A DNA stretch of 64,000 nt from a virus, in IMG/VR virus record IMGVR_UViG_3300034175_000060, positions 1 to 64,000 of that record; one strand, given 5' to 3'. Position numbers and translations under genes: made by a program. The notes beneath the pieces were generated by a model, which was given only the letters and a program-made list of their open reading frames with translations, was not told the origin of the DNA and did no database searches. Below, piece by piece: positions 15,870 to 25,920 of the stretch. Position 1 is the first letter of the stretch. The number at the start of each line of letters is the position of its first letter.

Positions 15870-18203
15870 TTACAACAAGCCTTCAATAGTTGCTGTCAAA
15901 TAACTCTTCGTGGTATAAGCTACATTGATTTCCCAATCTTTGTAATAACCGTAGACAATTAAGGAAGACTTCTTATTACTAGTTCTATCCATTAAAGTTG
16001 TGTTGGCATTCCACACACAAGCTGTTGCGCGGATGCTCGCCAACAATCGTGCTGTCTTATCAACGTCGGCATCTTCCAACATTTGCTTAGTGTTCATCCT
16101 TTTAGCATAACCCCTCTTCGTGAGTGTAGGATTACCAAAAGCATCCATAGTTTTTATGGAATAATCTGTAACACCAATAGTTGGACTAGTCTCTGTCGAG
16201 CCTAAGTGATATTCTGTACCCACAACAAAGTTACCAATGGCAGGTGCAGCATTCGCTGAATATACGTCAATTAACACATACGCATCAGTATACGTAGGTA
16301 ATCCAGTGAGGGAATAATCCGTGATAGGTATACCCCTACCTGTAAAGTCGATTACTTTAGAATAGACCTGCACATAGTTAGAGAATATTTTCACAGTGAT
16401 CGTGTCAGCGCTGACGTTCACAAAATTTAGACTAGACAGACTATTTATTTGAATCCAAGTGTATATATGCCCAGCTACAGCACCTGTAGTCTGAGTACCT
16501 ACTTGACTATCAAACATCGCATATGCATTTGTAGCACCTATAACAGACCACCAAGTAGGGCTTGTGTCAGGTTGATGAGCAATGTTAGATGCTTGTAGAG
16601 AAGCATACTTTACGTGATTGAATATTACAGAGTTGTTGCCTGATACATCCACTGCATAATTCGTAATGTTTGACCAGACAGGAAAATCATTTTCTGCTAT
16701 GTTTGAATATATCAAACCAAATGTTGATACATCAGGTTGTCTAACACCATTGACTGATGTTGTTACATCAGCAGGAGCTATGGGACTTGGCGCGTTTGAT
16801 ACGGATATAATAGGTGATGTCTCGCAATAACCTTCTTCAAATTGCATACCCCATCCAACACAAGCATTAGCTGAGTTTCCACCTGTCCACGATGTTGATC
16901 CGTCATTGTTTACAGAAGGCCAAAATTTAACAACTGCTGTGGTATTCCCAGTACTATTGTTAGGCACACCAATAGACAACCTCCACCAACCAATTCCACC
17001 TGAACCAGATGGGTAGTTTTTGAGATTGAGATAAACTGGGCTAGAAAATAAAGTTGTAGTATTCGTGACACCTGTTGATGGGTTCAAAGATATGCCAGCA
17101 CTTGTCGGTGTTGCACCTCCTGCGTATTCAACCGAGAGTCCTACTATCGACCCACTGTTTTTTCTGACGAACACAGAAAATATCTTCATACTAGAGTCAT
17201 TTACCACAGTGCACGACTGACCAATGTAACCTATTATTCCAGATGTGGTGTTACTTGTAACAAAACCCCCATTGTTCATTGTAGTAGGGTCTGTACCAGT
17301 GCCGCCGTTTTGGGTTAAATTCACAAGTGATTTAGTCCACACTGCATCCTGCGGACTGTTAGACTGTACAAGCAAATTCCTAGCAGAAGGCTCTACCAGT
17401 AACTTAGGTAGAAGAGCTAGATTATCAGGAGTGTAATCCATCCTTGCAACATTCGTAGAAATTGCCAGCAATCCTGCGGAATTTACCCTGTACCTAGTAC
17501 CACCCCCTGACACGTAAGTTTGGACGGAAGGGATGTAACTAGAAATATCACCACTCTCTAATTGTGCTCCCCACAAATACAGTCCAGAGATTCCATCTCC
17601 AGTGTAAGTAGTGGAACCATTATAAATACCAAAAGAGATTGTACCTCCGCTAGATGGCTGGCTCACTATACACCTATACCAACCATTCGCTAAAGCTTGA
17701 ATACTAGCAGTACCTATGGGTGCAGCGTTACTGATGATAGAGTAAGTTCCAGAGGTTAAATCAAAAGTTGTGGTTTGATCCGAACCTGTTCCAGAATTTA
17801 AACGTATGTATATTTTATTACGTTCTTTAGCTTTAGCATATACAGAAAACGTCACAGGGTTTGTAGCCGTGAGTGTTCGTGAGAGTGTATGTAGAGAGTT
17901 CTCAGCAGTTTCCACGTACCGATGTGCTGTGTAAGTTCCATCAGGAGCTTTAGTTGCGTGATACCCGATATTTAAGCCAGTCGTAGAATAACCACCTTGC
18001 AAATCTTCTGAATAATTCGAGAAGTTTGTTTCGAGTGATTCTAATATCGGTGTTGGGGGTGCTGTGAGATTTGCTGGGTCATACCCCAGCCGTAGTATAT
18101 TATTCGCCGCATACGAGAGCGATCCTGTGCTGTTGACGTAGCTTGCCAAAGACGCCCTAGTGAACGTAGTAGCACTGATTGTTTTTGGAACGGTTACGTC
18201 CAT
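15870..18203 (-). CDS. Tail fibre / tip protein with repeated carbohydrate-binding-like modules
   Basis: A 777-aa protein. Two related beta-rich modules are visible at about 50-230 and 265-470. Each begins with an N-(L/F)-x-x-x-SxxxQ-like strand, then a TAHRY or SMKIFSVF segment, a WxRxxI strand (GWYRCIV, GWWRLSI) and a W-G-x-Q-x-E-x-G motif (LWGAQLESGD, GWGMQFEEGY). They resemble concanavalin-like glycan-binding domains of phage tail proteins. The C-terminal 100 residues (KRMNTKQMLEDADVDKTARL to ATIEGLL) look like a separate attachment domain. It probably contacts the host surface. It is the only gene between the tape measure and the lysis genes. Confidence 0.7.
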   Translation of the reverse strand: MDVTVPKTISATTFTRASLASYVNSTGSLSYAANNILRLGYDPANLTAPPTPILESLETNFSNYSEDLQGGYSTTGLNIGYHATKAPDGTYTAHRYVETAENSLHTLSRTLTATNPVTFSVYAKAKERNKIYIRLNSGTGSDQTTTFDLTSGTYSIISNAAPIGTASIQALANGWYRCIVSQPSSGGTISFGIYNGSTTYTGDGISGLYLWGAQLESGDISSYIPSVQTYVSGGGTRYRVNSAGLLAISTNVARMDYTPDNLALLPKLLVEPSARNLLVQSNSPQDAVWTKSLVNLTQNGGTGTDPTTMNNGGFVTSNTTSGIIGYIGQSCTVVNDSSMKIFSVFVRKNSGSIVGLSVEYAGGATPTSAGISLNPSTGVTNTTTLFSSPVYLNLKNYPSGSGGIGWWRLSIGVPNNSTGNTTAVVKFWPSVNNDGSTSWTGGNSANACVGWGMQFEEGYCETSPIISVSNAPSPIAPADVTTSVNGVRQPDVSTFGLIYSNIAENDFPVWSNITNYAVDVSGNNSVIFNHVKYASLQASNIAHQPDTSPTWWSVIGATNAYAMFDSQVGTQTTGAVAGHIYTWIQINSLSSLNFVNVSADTITVKIFSNYVQVYSKVIDFTGRGIPITDYSLTGLPTYTDAYVLIDVYSANAAPAIGNFVVGTEYHLGSTETSPTIGVTDYSIKTMDAFGNPTLTKRGYAKRMNTKQMLEDADVDKTARLLASIRATACVWNANTTLMDRTSNKKSSLIVYGYYKDWEINVAYTTKSYLTATIEGLL

Positions 18204-18212
18204 AGGTTTCCT

Positions 18213-18240
18213 TAAAAGAGAAGGGAGCTAGCTCCCTTCT
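18213..18240 (-). terminator. Perfect palindrome terminator between tape measure and fibre genes
   Basis: A 22-bp perfect palindrome (18219-18240, arms AGAAGGGAGC/GCTCCCTTCT) is followed on the minus strand by CTTTT. It begins 3 nt after the tape-measure stop, so it probably lowers read-through into the fibre and lysis genes. Confidence 0.7.
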
Positions 18241-18243
18241 TAG

Positions 18244-21200
18244 TTACACTGATGTTGTCTGCACTGCCGTTCCTTCTGGAGTTACATCAACAAATCGTTT
18301 GTACAGCTTACGAATATCATCCTGCATCTCTGATATAACTTGCATATTCAACTCACTGGATTTCTCAATAGCTTCAACTACCGTCGCAGAATCCCCACCA
18401 TTGCGTGATGCTTCTGCTTGCTGTGCAGTCAGGACTTTTTCACCCTTGTGCAAGCGAGCAATATAATTATCACGCGGTACTTTTTCTAAACCGCCCGCAT
18501 GAGAGCCGTCAGGATGTTTAGCCAAATACTCTGGTGATTTCATAAAGTCGGCAGCGATTTGTGATGTAGAAGTTCTCTGACTGGACCAGAAAGCCAACCC
18601 TGCCGAATCTGCTTTTCTACCTAAGATACTTTCATAAAGAGCCGCAATTTCAGCGTCAGAGGCAATCCCAGAACCAATAGGCTTACCATTACTCCCAACA
18701 ACACCTGCCTGCTGCTGAGCACCAATGGCCCCACCCACAGCACTGTTGAAAGATATCAAAGCTGTCTTCAAATCCATAATAGCGACAGTCGTACCATTCA
18801 TAGCATCCAGTTGCATTTGTGCTGCATTGAGGATAGAATCAAACTTAGCGTTTTGCATATCCAAAGTTTCTTTAGCAAGAACCAATTGACTTTTAGCTAC
18901 GTCCAATTGCCTATCAACAGCACTACCTTGTTCCTTGGTGATATCATTAAGATTGGAAAGTTTGCCTGCTGTTATTCCAATATCTTTGATATAGTCTGAA
19001 TACGAGCTAAATGAATCCGCTGGGTCTTTACTCAAAGATGCTAATGTATCTTTCATTTCATCTGCTGAAGGCAACTTACCCGTTTTTCTTGCAGTAGATA
19101 GCGCAGCATCAAGATTTGTTTGAGCTTGTTTGCGAGACATTGCAAACGTGCTTTCTGCAAATCCAGTGACAGTTTTGAAAGCACTATCCAACGAGCTTGA
19201 GAGTTCGGTAATAGCTTTTCTTGATTCTGTCAGCGATGTTACTTGAGCATTTAAAATGGCTGCTTGTGCATCGTAAGCTTTTTGTGCTTTATCTTTAGCC
19301 TTATCAACAGCTAAGCTGAGTGAATCAAAAGCGTTGTTAGCTGAATTCTTAGAAGACTCTATAAGATCATCCGACGCATTTTTAGCAGCTTCTGATACTG
19401 CAATAAATGCTGGAGCGACATTCATCAAAGCAGCATACATCTCTTGACCAGATTTAGTATTCAAGTCCTGTGCAAGCACAAGATTCTTAAATTTCTCCAT
19501 CGTGTCAGTTGATGCTAGCCCTAAACGATTCATCTCTTTAGTCAGGGACTCTTGAATAGGCTTCAACTTGTCAGCATCAGAAAGGAAATTATCAACAAAG
19601 TAGGAAGTGCTCTCTGTCAGCTTGTCAATACTTCCAAACAAAGCTATAAAGTTCTGTGAAGACTCAACTGCTGCAATACCTGTGGAAGTCATAGAGATGC
19701 CAAGCACAGCAAATACATCTTGCACTTGAACAAGCTGGTTAGCCACACGTGCCAGAGTTTCCAAGTATCCTTCGCCAACTTTCTGGAAATCCGCCAATCC
19801 TGCTACACCAAACTGTGCCATATCATCACCAAGTTTTGCAAAGGCTGACTCAAGTGCTGCTGAGATTTCTTCACCAGTCATATCTTTGGTGGAGATTTCC
19901 GCGATATTGATTGCAAATGTTTTCAACTTGTCTTCAAAAGCTTTTCCACCAATGCCCAATGTGTTTGCAGCACCGGTTACAGTATCTGACAAACCTTTGA
20001 TAATCATAGTGAATTGGCTATTGATTTCGTCACCAAGCCCTTTTGTCTCTGTCGAATACTTATCGCTTGAGAATAAGCCACCTTTTTTCTTGATATCAGT
20101 GTATTGGGAAGCTGTAACACCTTTAAGAAGTTCTGCGAGAGAACCTTTATCGATCTTGATACCAACATCTTCTACAGATTTTTTACCGCCGAAGATGGAG
20201 CCAATAACTTTGCCCATCAAGCCGCCAGTGAGCTTCTCGCCTATTGAAGCTCCACCAATCGAATTAGCAAACTTTTGTGCCGATCCCATCTGATCTGCTG
20301 CAACTGGACCAGAAAGATTAGTTCCACGCACTAATAAGCTAGAAACGCCGCTGATTCCTTCTACAACCTGACGTAAAGACTTGTCCATTGAGTTGAAGTG
20401 GACTAAGCCTAATCCTGAGTCTTTAGCAATCTCATCCAAAGCGCGTTGAATAGAATCGCTCTTAGCGCTGGAATCTCCGAGAACAGAGCCTGTACCATTA
20501 GATTTCTGCCGGAACTCGGAAGTTTGTGGTGCAGAAGAACTACCTCCACCAGAGAATCCCAATCCTGCCATGAGTGCCAAGAAAGCAGCAGCACCAGCAA
20601 AACCAGCCCAACCACCTTGTGCAAACAGTGAAGCCACACCAGAGGCAACTTTAGGTGCGATAGTGGCGATTGACGAAGCTATCTCAATTGCCGATGCCGC
20701 TTGGCTGGCTACACCCATCAACTTGTAACCTTTTGATCCTTCTGTGAAGAACCCTTGTGCCGAATTAGCTAAATCACCATACAATTTAGTTTTAGCACCA
20801 AGCGATTTGTTGTCAGTGTTATGGTATTTCGTAATTGCTTCAACCATTCCGCCAGCAGCTTTACCACTCTTGCCAAAAGCATCTGACAGGGAATTAGAGA
20901 TGGATTTACCAACTCCTGTCCACATTGTCTTATACTTTTCGGCCAATGATTTCTGCTGATTGAGTGCTTCTCCGTAAGCTTTCTTGTCACCTGTGGAAGC
21001 ATCTGGTGCATCTGCGAAACGCTTAAGTTTTTCAAGTTGTGCTTGCAAATCTGGCAAAGAGGCTTTATACTTGTCTGTGGCGTCTTGTGCAGCATTCCAC
21101 ATTGCAGCCAAACCTTGATCTTCCGAGGCTGTTTGAACTCCTTTGAGGGTGTTACCAATTTCCAATGCAAGAACGTTATATTCTTTCGAAAGTTCCTTGA

Positions 21201-23937
21201 CACGAGCACTGTCCATTGCGGAAGCTTGTAATTCTTCAAGCTGCCTCAGACGTTCACCAATCTCAGGGATTGTGTCACCGTACTTCTCGAAATCTTTCTG
21301 CACAGCTTTAACGGCTGGAGCGTATTCTGTACTCCAACGAAGTGCTGCGGCAGCTACAAAATTACCCTCTTCTTCAAACTGCTTAACTTGTTCTTTGGCA
21401 GCATCTTGACGAAGGCCAGAAATGTACACATCAGTTTCTTGTGCAGCTTTGCGTTTAGCTTGCTCGATGGCCTCTGTGTTAGCTTCTTGCAAACCTGAGA
21501 AACGCTCTACGTCAGCCTGCTTGTTCTTACCTTTTGAAGCTATAGTAATTTGTTTCTTAAGGGCATCGTCAATCTTTGCGTATTCTTCAAGCTGGTTTTT
21601 AGTGCTGTCGCGGATAACTTGCAGCTTGCCCATTTCACCAGCTTTGAATCTGCTGTTGAGCATATCATCAAAGTTTTGAATGTCCTTCTTGGCCGCTTTT
21701 ACTTGAGCGTTAAGTTTAGCAATTGAGGCTGCATACTGGTCATTCATCGCTGCACCATCAACCTTGCCGGACAACTTATTGGTAGGTTCATCTTGCTCAA
21801 CTTTGCGATTTTCTTTTGCAATAGCTTCAGTCAGTTCTTTGTTCTTCTTAGCTTGATTGAAAAGAGCTTCTTCCGCAGCAGAGACAAGTTTAAGATTGTT
21901 TGCAGCTTTAGTACGAGCACGATCTAATTCGTTTGTTGCTTTGAGCGCAGCAGAGACATCAAAGTTACCTTTTGTTTTTGCCAGATTTGCTTCAGCTTCT
22001 TTGATTGCGAGTTGATCCAACTGAATCATACGTTTACGAGATTCATCTTTCTCAATCTCAGCATTGATTTCTGACAGTGATTTACGATCCTTCATCTTGG
22101 AGTTCACTTTCTCCAGATGCTCTGCTTCTTTAATCAAACCTTCCAGATAGCCATTGCTGTAAGCTTCAGCATTCTTTGCAGAACGGTCCGCTTCCCCACC
22201 ACCCTTCAACAAGTTGTAAGCTGTAAGGGCAACAATCGCTGCACCAACTACAGCTAACAAAGGAGGGAAAAGGGTAGTCAGGGTTACTGTCCCCGCTGCA
22301 AGACCCGCAACCGCAGTAGTGATAGAGGCAAAGATTCCCGGCAACATCTGGAGTAATGGGACAATTCCCAGCGCAACTTTAATTGCCACAAAAGTTGCTG
22401 CCAATTTAGCCAACAAAGGTAAATTTTCTGCAACCGAAATTGCCAAAGAGGCAAAACTTTCTGCCAATCCAATAATACCATCTTTAAATTCTTTTGAGTT
22501 AAAGATACCTTTCATTCGAGCCGTAAAGGCAATCAACTCTGGCTCAATGCTTGTGAAAGTATCTGCAAAGCTTGATTTCAATGTGTTGAACATAGAATCA
22601 ATTTGGCTCTTGGCTGTCAAAGCCATCTGTGCAGCACCTTTAGCCGCAAAGCCGTAACTGTTATCTACATTCTTGCGGAATCGCTCAAGAGCATTCTCGC
22701 CATTACCAAGCTCTGTGTTGTACTCACCAAGCAACTGTGTAAGCAAGCGTTGACCACGTTCATTACTAATACGGCCTTGCGCCAACTTAGATTCGCTAGC
22801 ACTGAGAGATTTAAGCGCACCATCAACTAATTCAACAACTTCTAACAAAGGTTTAAAATTGCCCTCTGTGTCTTTCAACATGGCTTGTGTAATTCCCATG
22901 TCTCGGAATGTGCCACCAACTTTATCAGACTCTGCTGCCAATTCTTTATAGAAGTTCTTCAGCGCCGTACCTGCTGCTGTGCCTTTAATGCCCAGATTAG
23001 ACAACACACCCAAGCTTGTACCGATATCTTCCAGTGAAACACCATACAGACGATTTACTGACGATGCAGACTTAAATGCTTCTGACAAACTCTCAACTGA
23101 AGACATGGACAATGCTGCTGTTTTAGCAATCACATCCCCTACGCGTCCAAAACCTTCTGCCACATAACCTACAGCCGTACCAACGGATACCAGAGTGGTT
23201 GCAGCTTTCTCAATACTAACTCCACCAACTGTTGCAAGATTTAAAGCTGCACCAATTGATGAAGCAGCCTGACTTGCATTCAAACCCGCCAGAACCAGAG
23301 TTTCAAGTGCTTTGGCAACTTCTTGTGGTCCGTACACACCTTTACCCAAGTCTTGCACAACTTCACGAAGATTTTTAATAGACTCTACAGTTTCATTACC
23401 GCGAACACGGATACCTTCAAGAGTGTGCTCAACATCCACACCAACAGTCACAATACCCTTCAGGGAAGCTCCAATTGCCAAGCCTACAGCCATGCCAGCA
23501 AAGTTACCATACGTCAGCCACAGAGCGCCTAGCGAGCCTGACAAGCCTCGTGCGAGTGCATGAGCTTCACGCATCTCATTATTGTGGCGGCGCTGGACAA
23601 CTTCTGCACGTTGCAAGTTTTGATTCATTAAGTTGAGTGACGTGGAGAGCAAAGTCATAGCTGCTGCTAAGTCTGCTGTACCTCTTGCTGCTACACGTGA
23701 ATTTGCAGCCATGTTACCGAGTAATGCATCTTGCTCGCGCAGACGTGTTACAATGCTTTGAGTTGATTTAGCAGCCAACTCATTAGCCACGTTCATCTTC
23801 TTTGTAGCTTCGATAAGGGAGTTGATGCGACGTTCTGCGTTAGCTGCGGACGTGCCAAGGCCAGAAAGCGCCGTAGACGCCTCCTTAATTCCTACTGATT
23901 TTACTTCTACAATTAACGATGTGATGTCTGCTGCCAT
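18244..23937 (-). CDS. Tail tape measure protein
   Basis: A 1897-aa protein, the longest gene here, which by family knowledge sets the length of a non-contractile tail. The N-terminal third is helical with TP901-type motifs (LVLAGLNASQAASSIGAALN, VSVGTAVGYVAEGFGRVGDV). Hydrophobic segments occur near 140-175 and 490-580. The middle is charged coiled coil (about 610-1050), followed by a Gly-rich hydrophobic patch (LFAQGGWAGFAGAAAFLALM). Near 1755-1810 an ALYESILGRKADSAGLAFW segment resembles DUF4214, followed by the YIARLHKGEKVLTAQQA motif common near tape-measure ends. It lies directly after the G/GT genes, as in lambda. Confidence 0.92.
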   Translation of the reverse strand: MAADITSLIVEVKSVGIKEASTALSGLGTSAANAERRINSLIEATKKMNVANELAAKSTQSIVTRLREQDALLGNMAANSRVAARGTADLAAAMTLLSTSLNLMNQNLQRAEVVQRRHNNEMREAHALARGLSGSLGALWLTYGNFAGMAVGLAIGASLKGIVTVGVDVEHTLEGIRVRGNETVESIKNLREVVQDLGKGVYGPQEVAKALETLVLAGLNASQAASSIGAALNLATVGGVSIEKAATTLVSVGTAVGYVAEGFGRVGDVIAKTAALSMSSVESLSEAFKSASSVNRLYGVSLEDIGTSLGVLSNLGIKGTAAGTALKNFYKELAAESDKVGGTFRDMGITQAMLKDTEGNFKPLLEVVELVDGALKSLSASESKLAQGRISNERGQRLLTQLLGEYNTELGNGENALERFRKNVDNSYGFAAKGAAQMALTAKSQIDSMFNTLKSSFADTFTSIEPELIAFTARMKGIFNSKEFKDGIIGLAESFASLAISVAENLPLLAKLAATFVAIKVALGIVPLLQMLPGIFASITTAVAGLAAGTVTLTTLFPPLLAVVGAAIVALTAYNLLKGGGEADRSAKNAEAYSNGYLEGLIKEAEHLEKVNSKMKDRKSLSEINAEIEKDESRKRMIQLDQLAIKEAEANLAKTKGNFDVSAALKATNELDRARTKAANNLKLVSAAEEALFNQAKKNKELTEAIAKENRKVEQDEPTNKLSGKVDGAAMNDQYAASIAKLNAQVKAAKKDIQNFDDMLNSRFKAGEMGKLQVIRDSTKNQLEEYAKIDDALKKQITIASKGKNKQADVERFSGLQEANTEAIEQAKRKAAQETDVYISGLRQDAAKEQVKQFEEEGNFVAAAALRWSTEYAPAVKAVQKDFEKYGDTIPEIGERLRQLEELQASAMDSARVKELSKEYNVLALEIGNTLKGVQTASEDQGLAAMWNAAQDATDKYKASLPDLQAQLEKLKRFADAPDASTGDKKAYGEALNQQKSLAEKYKTMWTGVGKSISNSLSDAFGKSGKAAGGMVEAITKYHNTDNKSLGAKTKLYGDLANSAQGFFTEGSKGYKLMGVASQAASAIEIASSIATIAPKVASGVASLFAQGGWAGFAGAAAFLALMAGLGFSGGGSSSAPQTSEFRQKSNGTGSVLGDSSAKSDSIQRALDEIAKDSGLGLVHFNSMDKSLRQVVEGISGVSSLLVRGTNLSGPVAADQMGSAQKFANSIGGASIGEKLTGGLMGKVIGSIFGGKKSVEDVGIKIDKGSLAELLKGVTASQYTDIKKKGGLFSSDKYSTETKGLGDEINSQFTMIIKGLSDTVTGAANTLGIGGKAFEDKLKTFAINIAEISTKDMTGEEISAALESAFAKLGDDMAQFGVAGLADFQKVGEGYLETLARVANQLVQVQDVFAVLGISMTSTGIAAVESSQNFIALFGSIDKLTESTSYFVDNFLSDADKLKPIQESLTKEMNRLGLASTDTMEKFKNLVLAQDLNTKSGQEMYAALMNVAPAFIAVSEAAKNASDDLIESSKNSANNAFDSLSLAVDKAKDKAQKAYDAQAAILNAQVTSLTESRKAITELSSSLDSAFKTVTGFAESTFAMSRKQAQTNLDAALSTARKTGKLPSADEMKDTLASLSKDPADSFSSYSDYIKDIGITAGKLSNLNDITKEQGSAVDRQLDVAKSQLVLAKETLDMQNAKFDSILNAAQMQLDAMNGTTVAIMDLKTALISFNSAVGGAIGAQQQAGVVGSNGKPIGSGIASDAEIAALYESILGRKADSAGLAFWSSQRTSTSQIAADFMKSPEYLAKHPDGSHAGGLEKVPRDNYIARLHKGEKVLTAQQAEASRNGGDSATVVEAIEKSSELNMQVISEMQDDIRKLYKRFVDVTPEGTAVQTTSV

Positions 23938-23946
23938 GTTATTCCT

Positions 23947-24884
23947 TTATGATTCTAGGTGGAAACCCATGGCTTTCATTCTCGTAAGAATGTCATCTGC
24001 CATTGCTTCTTCTTCATCCTCAGTGAGTTCTACTTCAGCTAAATCTTCTATATCCAAAGGACACATACAACGAGGGTCTGTAGCTTCTTGCGCCATCCAA
24101 CAATACTCTTGACTCATCTGACGAATCATTTGTAAATCAATGTCAGGGAGTGTGCAATATTTAATAACTATTGGAACAGGCTTGTGACGTTTATTCTCAG
24201 GGTTCTTTACCCATTCAATTACTGTTTCAGAGTAGAAGCGCTCAGACCAAGCAATGAGAACATCCCAATCGAGAGCGTCTATTCCCATGCCTTTTTGTGA
24301 CACTGTTCCAGCTTCTCTCCACAAACCTACAAGATACTCTTCGTAGCTTGACAGTTGTGGGGGTTCTAGGATAGGATCATTAGCGGCACGTTGCTCTCTT
24401 CGGGATTTAGGCTCTCCCGGCTGACCGTCTGGAGTGGCATTAAGCCAAGCACTGTGACGAACATACCGGGAGAGGTTTTCTTTTACTTCTGCATAAAAGA
24501 TTCCGTATTTCCCAGATTTTCACTAAGAATGTCGGTGATCCAGTACAGTGCAGGGTTCATGTACAGTTCTTTGAAGTGTGCCTGAGTGGTCAGCGGGCCG
24601 TTACCCAAATCGAAATTACGAATAGATTTAGTAATTGCAGCGAAGAATTCTGCATTGTCTTCTTGGGACTCTTCGGGGGTAGCAACCCGCTTGCCCCGCT
24701 TAGCTTTTTTCTTCTCCGCACCGATCAGGTAGTTACGCATCTGCTTGGACGAGCGGCCGTACACTTCAATTTCCAGTGGCTCTTTCTCAGCTTCATCAGC
24801 ATAGAGGTAAGTGCCATCTGGACCTTGCAGGTGCAGTACAGTTGTATCTTGCAGCGCGAGTGCGTTAATGTTAAAATTTGCCAT
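23947..24884 (-). CDS. Tail assembly chaperone GT fusion, made by -1 frameshift
   Basis: The T frame is open from a stop just upstream of the slippery site to 23947, but has no good start of its own (only a TTG at 24324). Ribosomes that translate G and slip back one base at 24507-24513 would make a protein of about 312 residues: 126 from G plus 186 from the T frame. The T part starts KYGIFYAEVKENLSRYVRHS and ends in an acidic tail (AEVELTEDEEEAMADD). In lambda, G and GT coat the tape measure and recruit tail protein. The order G/T then tape measure matches. Confidence 0.85.
24483..24884 (-). CDS. Tail assembly chaperone G
   Basis: A 133-aa zero-frame product, starting ATG 24884 after AAGGAA. 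It is followed within its last codons by the slippery heptamer. It has an ALQDTTVLHLQGPDG beta start and a helical end (NPALYWITDILSEN). It is the expected abundant partner of the frameshifted GT protein. Confidence 0.8.
   Translation of the reverse strand: MANFNINALALQDTTVLHLQGPDGTYLYADEAEKEPLEIEVYGRSSKQMRNYLIGAEKKKAKRGKRVATPEESQEDNAEFFAAITKSIRNFDLGNGPLTTQAHFKELYMNPALYWITDILSENLGNTESFMQK
24507..24513 (-). other. Slippery heptamer GGGAAAT for -1 ribosomal frameshift
   Basis: In the G frame this reads G GGA AAT, the canonical X XXY YYZ pattern. A -1 slip re-pairs as GGG AAA. It lies 7 codons before the G stop, and the -1 frame is then open for 187 codons. Lambda uses GGGAAAG at the same genetic position. 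Confidence 0.88.
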
Positions 24885-24924
24885 GATTATATTTCCTTTG
24901 GTAGATTATGCGGAATTCCGCGAT

Positions 24925-25857
24925 TTAAGCTCTGTATTCAGAGTCTAGTTTTGAAATTAGTTTAATAAAGTCTTCTTGTGTTACATCCACGAAGCATTCT
25001 GTATATCCGTCGAATTTGTAGTCAGGTGATTTAAAATTCATCCTTAAATTCGATAATTGTTTCTGTTCTATATCTCTTGCGCGATTACCGTCGTCAAACT
25101 CATAAATAGCAACTTTTTCGAAAGGTATTCCTGATGACATTCTTATTTCTCGCAGGCGGCTTTCAGGGCGTTTATTAGTGATCCCTATCTTGATAGTTTC
25201 ATTAGATTTCAACACATAGAGAGATGCAGGCTTACCTTGACTAAACCCAGATTTGTTACATCTGGTGCAACCACAACCTCGTAAATGTGTACAAGGAGTC
25301 TGACTGAAGGTATAATCACAACGATTACATTTTATCTTTCCAGCGTCTTTAGCAGAGATATACTCAAATTCTGAATAATCATAAGTACCAATACCGTGTT
25401 CTTCCTCAGCCTCTTCTACAAATTTTTCTTTAGTTTTTGCTTGAGTAGGGCCAATGCGCTCCAAACCACACTTAGGACAACCATTACCTTCACAGAGATT
25501 CTGTGCTGTCGTTTCCACAATACCGTGTTTTAAGCAAACGAAACTGATCTTATTCTTACCTTTGGTGTAAATTGAATTAGAGAAATCATACAAATCTGAG
25601 TAATGGTTTATCATCTCAACCAAGAACTGTTCTTGTGTTTTGGTCTGAGATTTGCCACACTGAATGTCTCCACAGACAGGGCAACCATAACCTTGTTGCA
25701 GACTGTTAGGCCGGGTTTCAAAATCACCGTGCTCATAACAACCCACTGTAACTTTTATGTGAGCATATTCATAAACTACTCTGGAGAGGTCATACCTGTC
25801 TCCATGAATCTTTATAATATTCTCTTTAAACTTTTCTGTTGTAAGTCTAGGTGGCAT
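24925..25857 (-). CDS. Putative homing endonuclease: zinc-knuckle repeats plus T5orf172 (GIY-YIG-like) domain
   Basis: A 310-aa protein. Three treble-clef-like repeats (about 1-65, 70-135, 140-200) have the pattern VGCYEHGDFETRP...GYGCPVCGD, FVCLKHGIVE...GNGCPKCGL and IKCNRCDYTF...GCGCTRCNK, like DUF723. Residues 208-275 (PASLYVLKSNETIKIGITNK) match the T5orf172/Mug113 branch of the GIY-YIG fold. A paralogue lies at 26455. It sits between the major tail and chaperone genes and is preceded by hairpins, one holding its ribosome site. Confidence 0.75.
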   Translation of the reverse strand: MPPRLTTEKFKENIIKIHGDRYDLSRVVYEYAHIKVTVGCYEHGDFETRPNSLQQGYGCPVCGDIQCGKSQTKTQEQFLVEMINHYSDLYDFSNSIYTKGKNKISFVCLKHGIVETTAQNLCEGNGCPKCGLERIGPTQAKTKEKFVEEAEEEHGIGTYDYSEFEYISAKDAGKIKCNRCDYTFSQTPCTHLRGCGCTRCNKSGFSQGKPASLYVLKSNETIKIGITNKRPESRLREIRMSSGIPFEKVAIYEFDDGNRARDIEQKQLSNLRMNFKSPDYKFDGYTECFVDVTQEDFIKLISKLDSEYRA

Positions 25858-25879
25858 GTGTATCCTTCATAAGATACAC
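25858..25879 (-). promoter_or_regulatory. Hairpin covering the ribosome site of the endonuclease gene
   Basis: GTGTATC (25858-25864) is the exact inverse of GATACAC (25873-25879), with an 8-nt loop. On the minus strand the AAGGA ribosome site lies in the loop and 3' arm, and ATG 25857 follows immediately. Folding would block translation of read-through transcripts. Confidence 0.6.
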
Positions 25880-25884
25880 TAGAT

Positions 25885-25912
25885 GGGAAGCGGATAAATG
25901 TCCGCAATTCCC
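25885..25912 (-). promoter_or_regulatory. Second hairpin in the MTP-endonuclease gap
   Basis: GGGAAGCGGA pairs with TCCGC-AA-TTCCC (10 bp with a 2-nt bulge, 6-nt loop). No U-tract follows on either strand. It may be an RNA stability or processing element. Confidence 0.45.
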
Positions 25913-25920
25913 GTAGTGTT

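Noticed and set aside
20409-23937. Several long plus- and minus-strand frames inside the tape measure gene
   Set aside because: They are shadows of the biased codon pattern of the tape measure, without ribosome sites or recognisable proteins.
24324-24326. Independent TTG start for the T frame of the tail chaperone
   Set aside because: The -1 frame is open far upstream of it to the slippery heptamer, and there is no strong ribosome site; frameshift expression explains it better.
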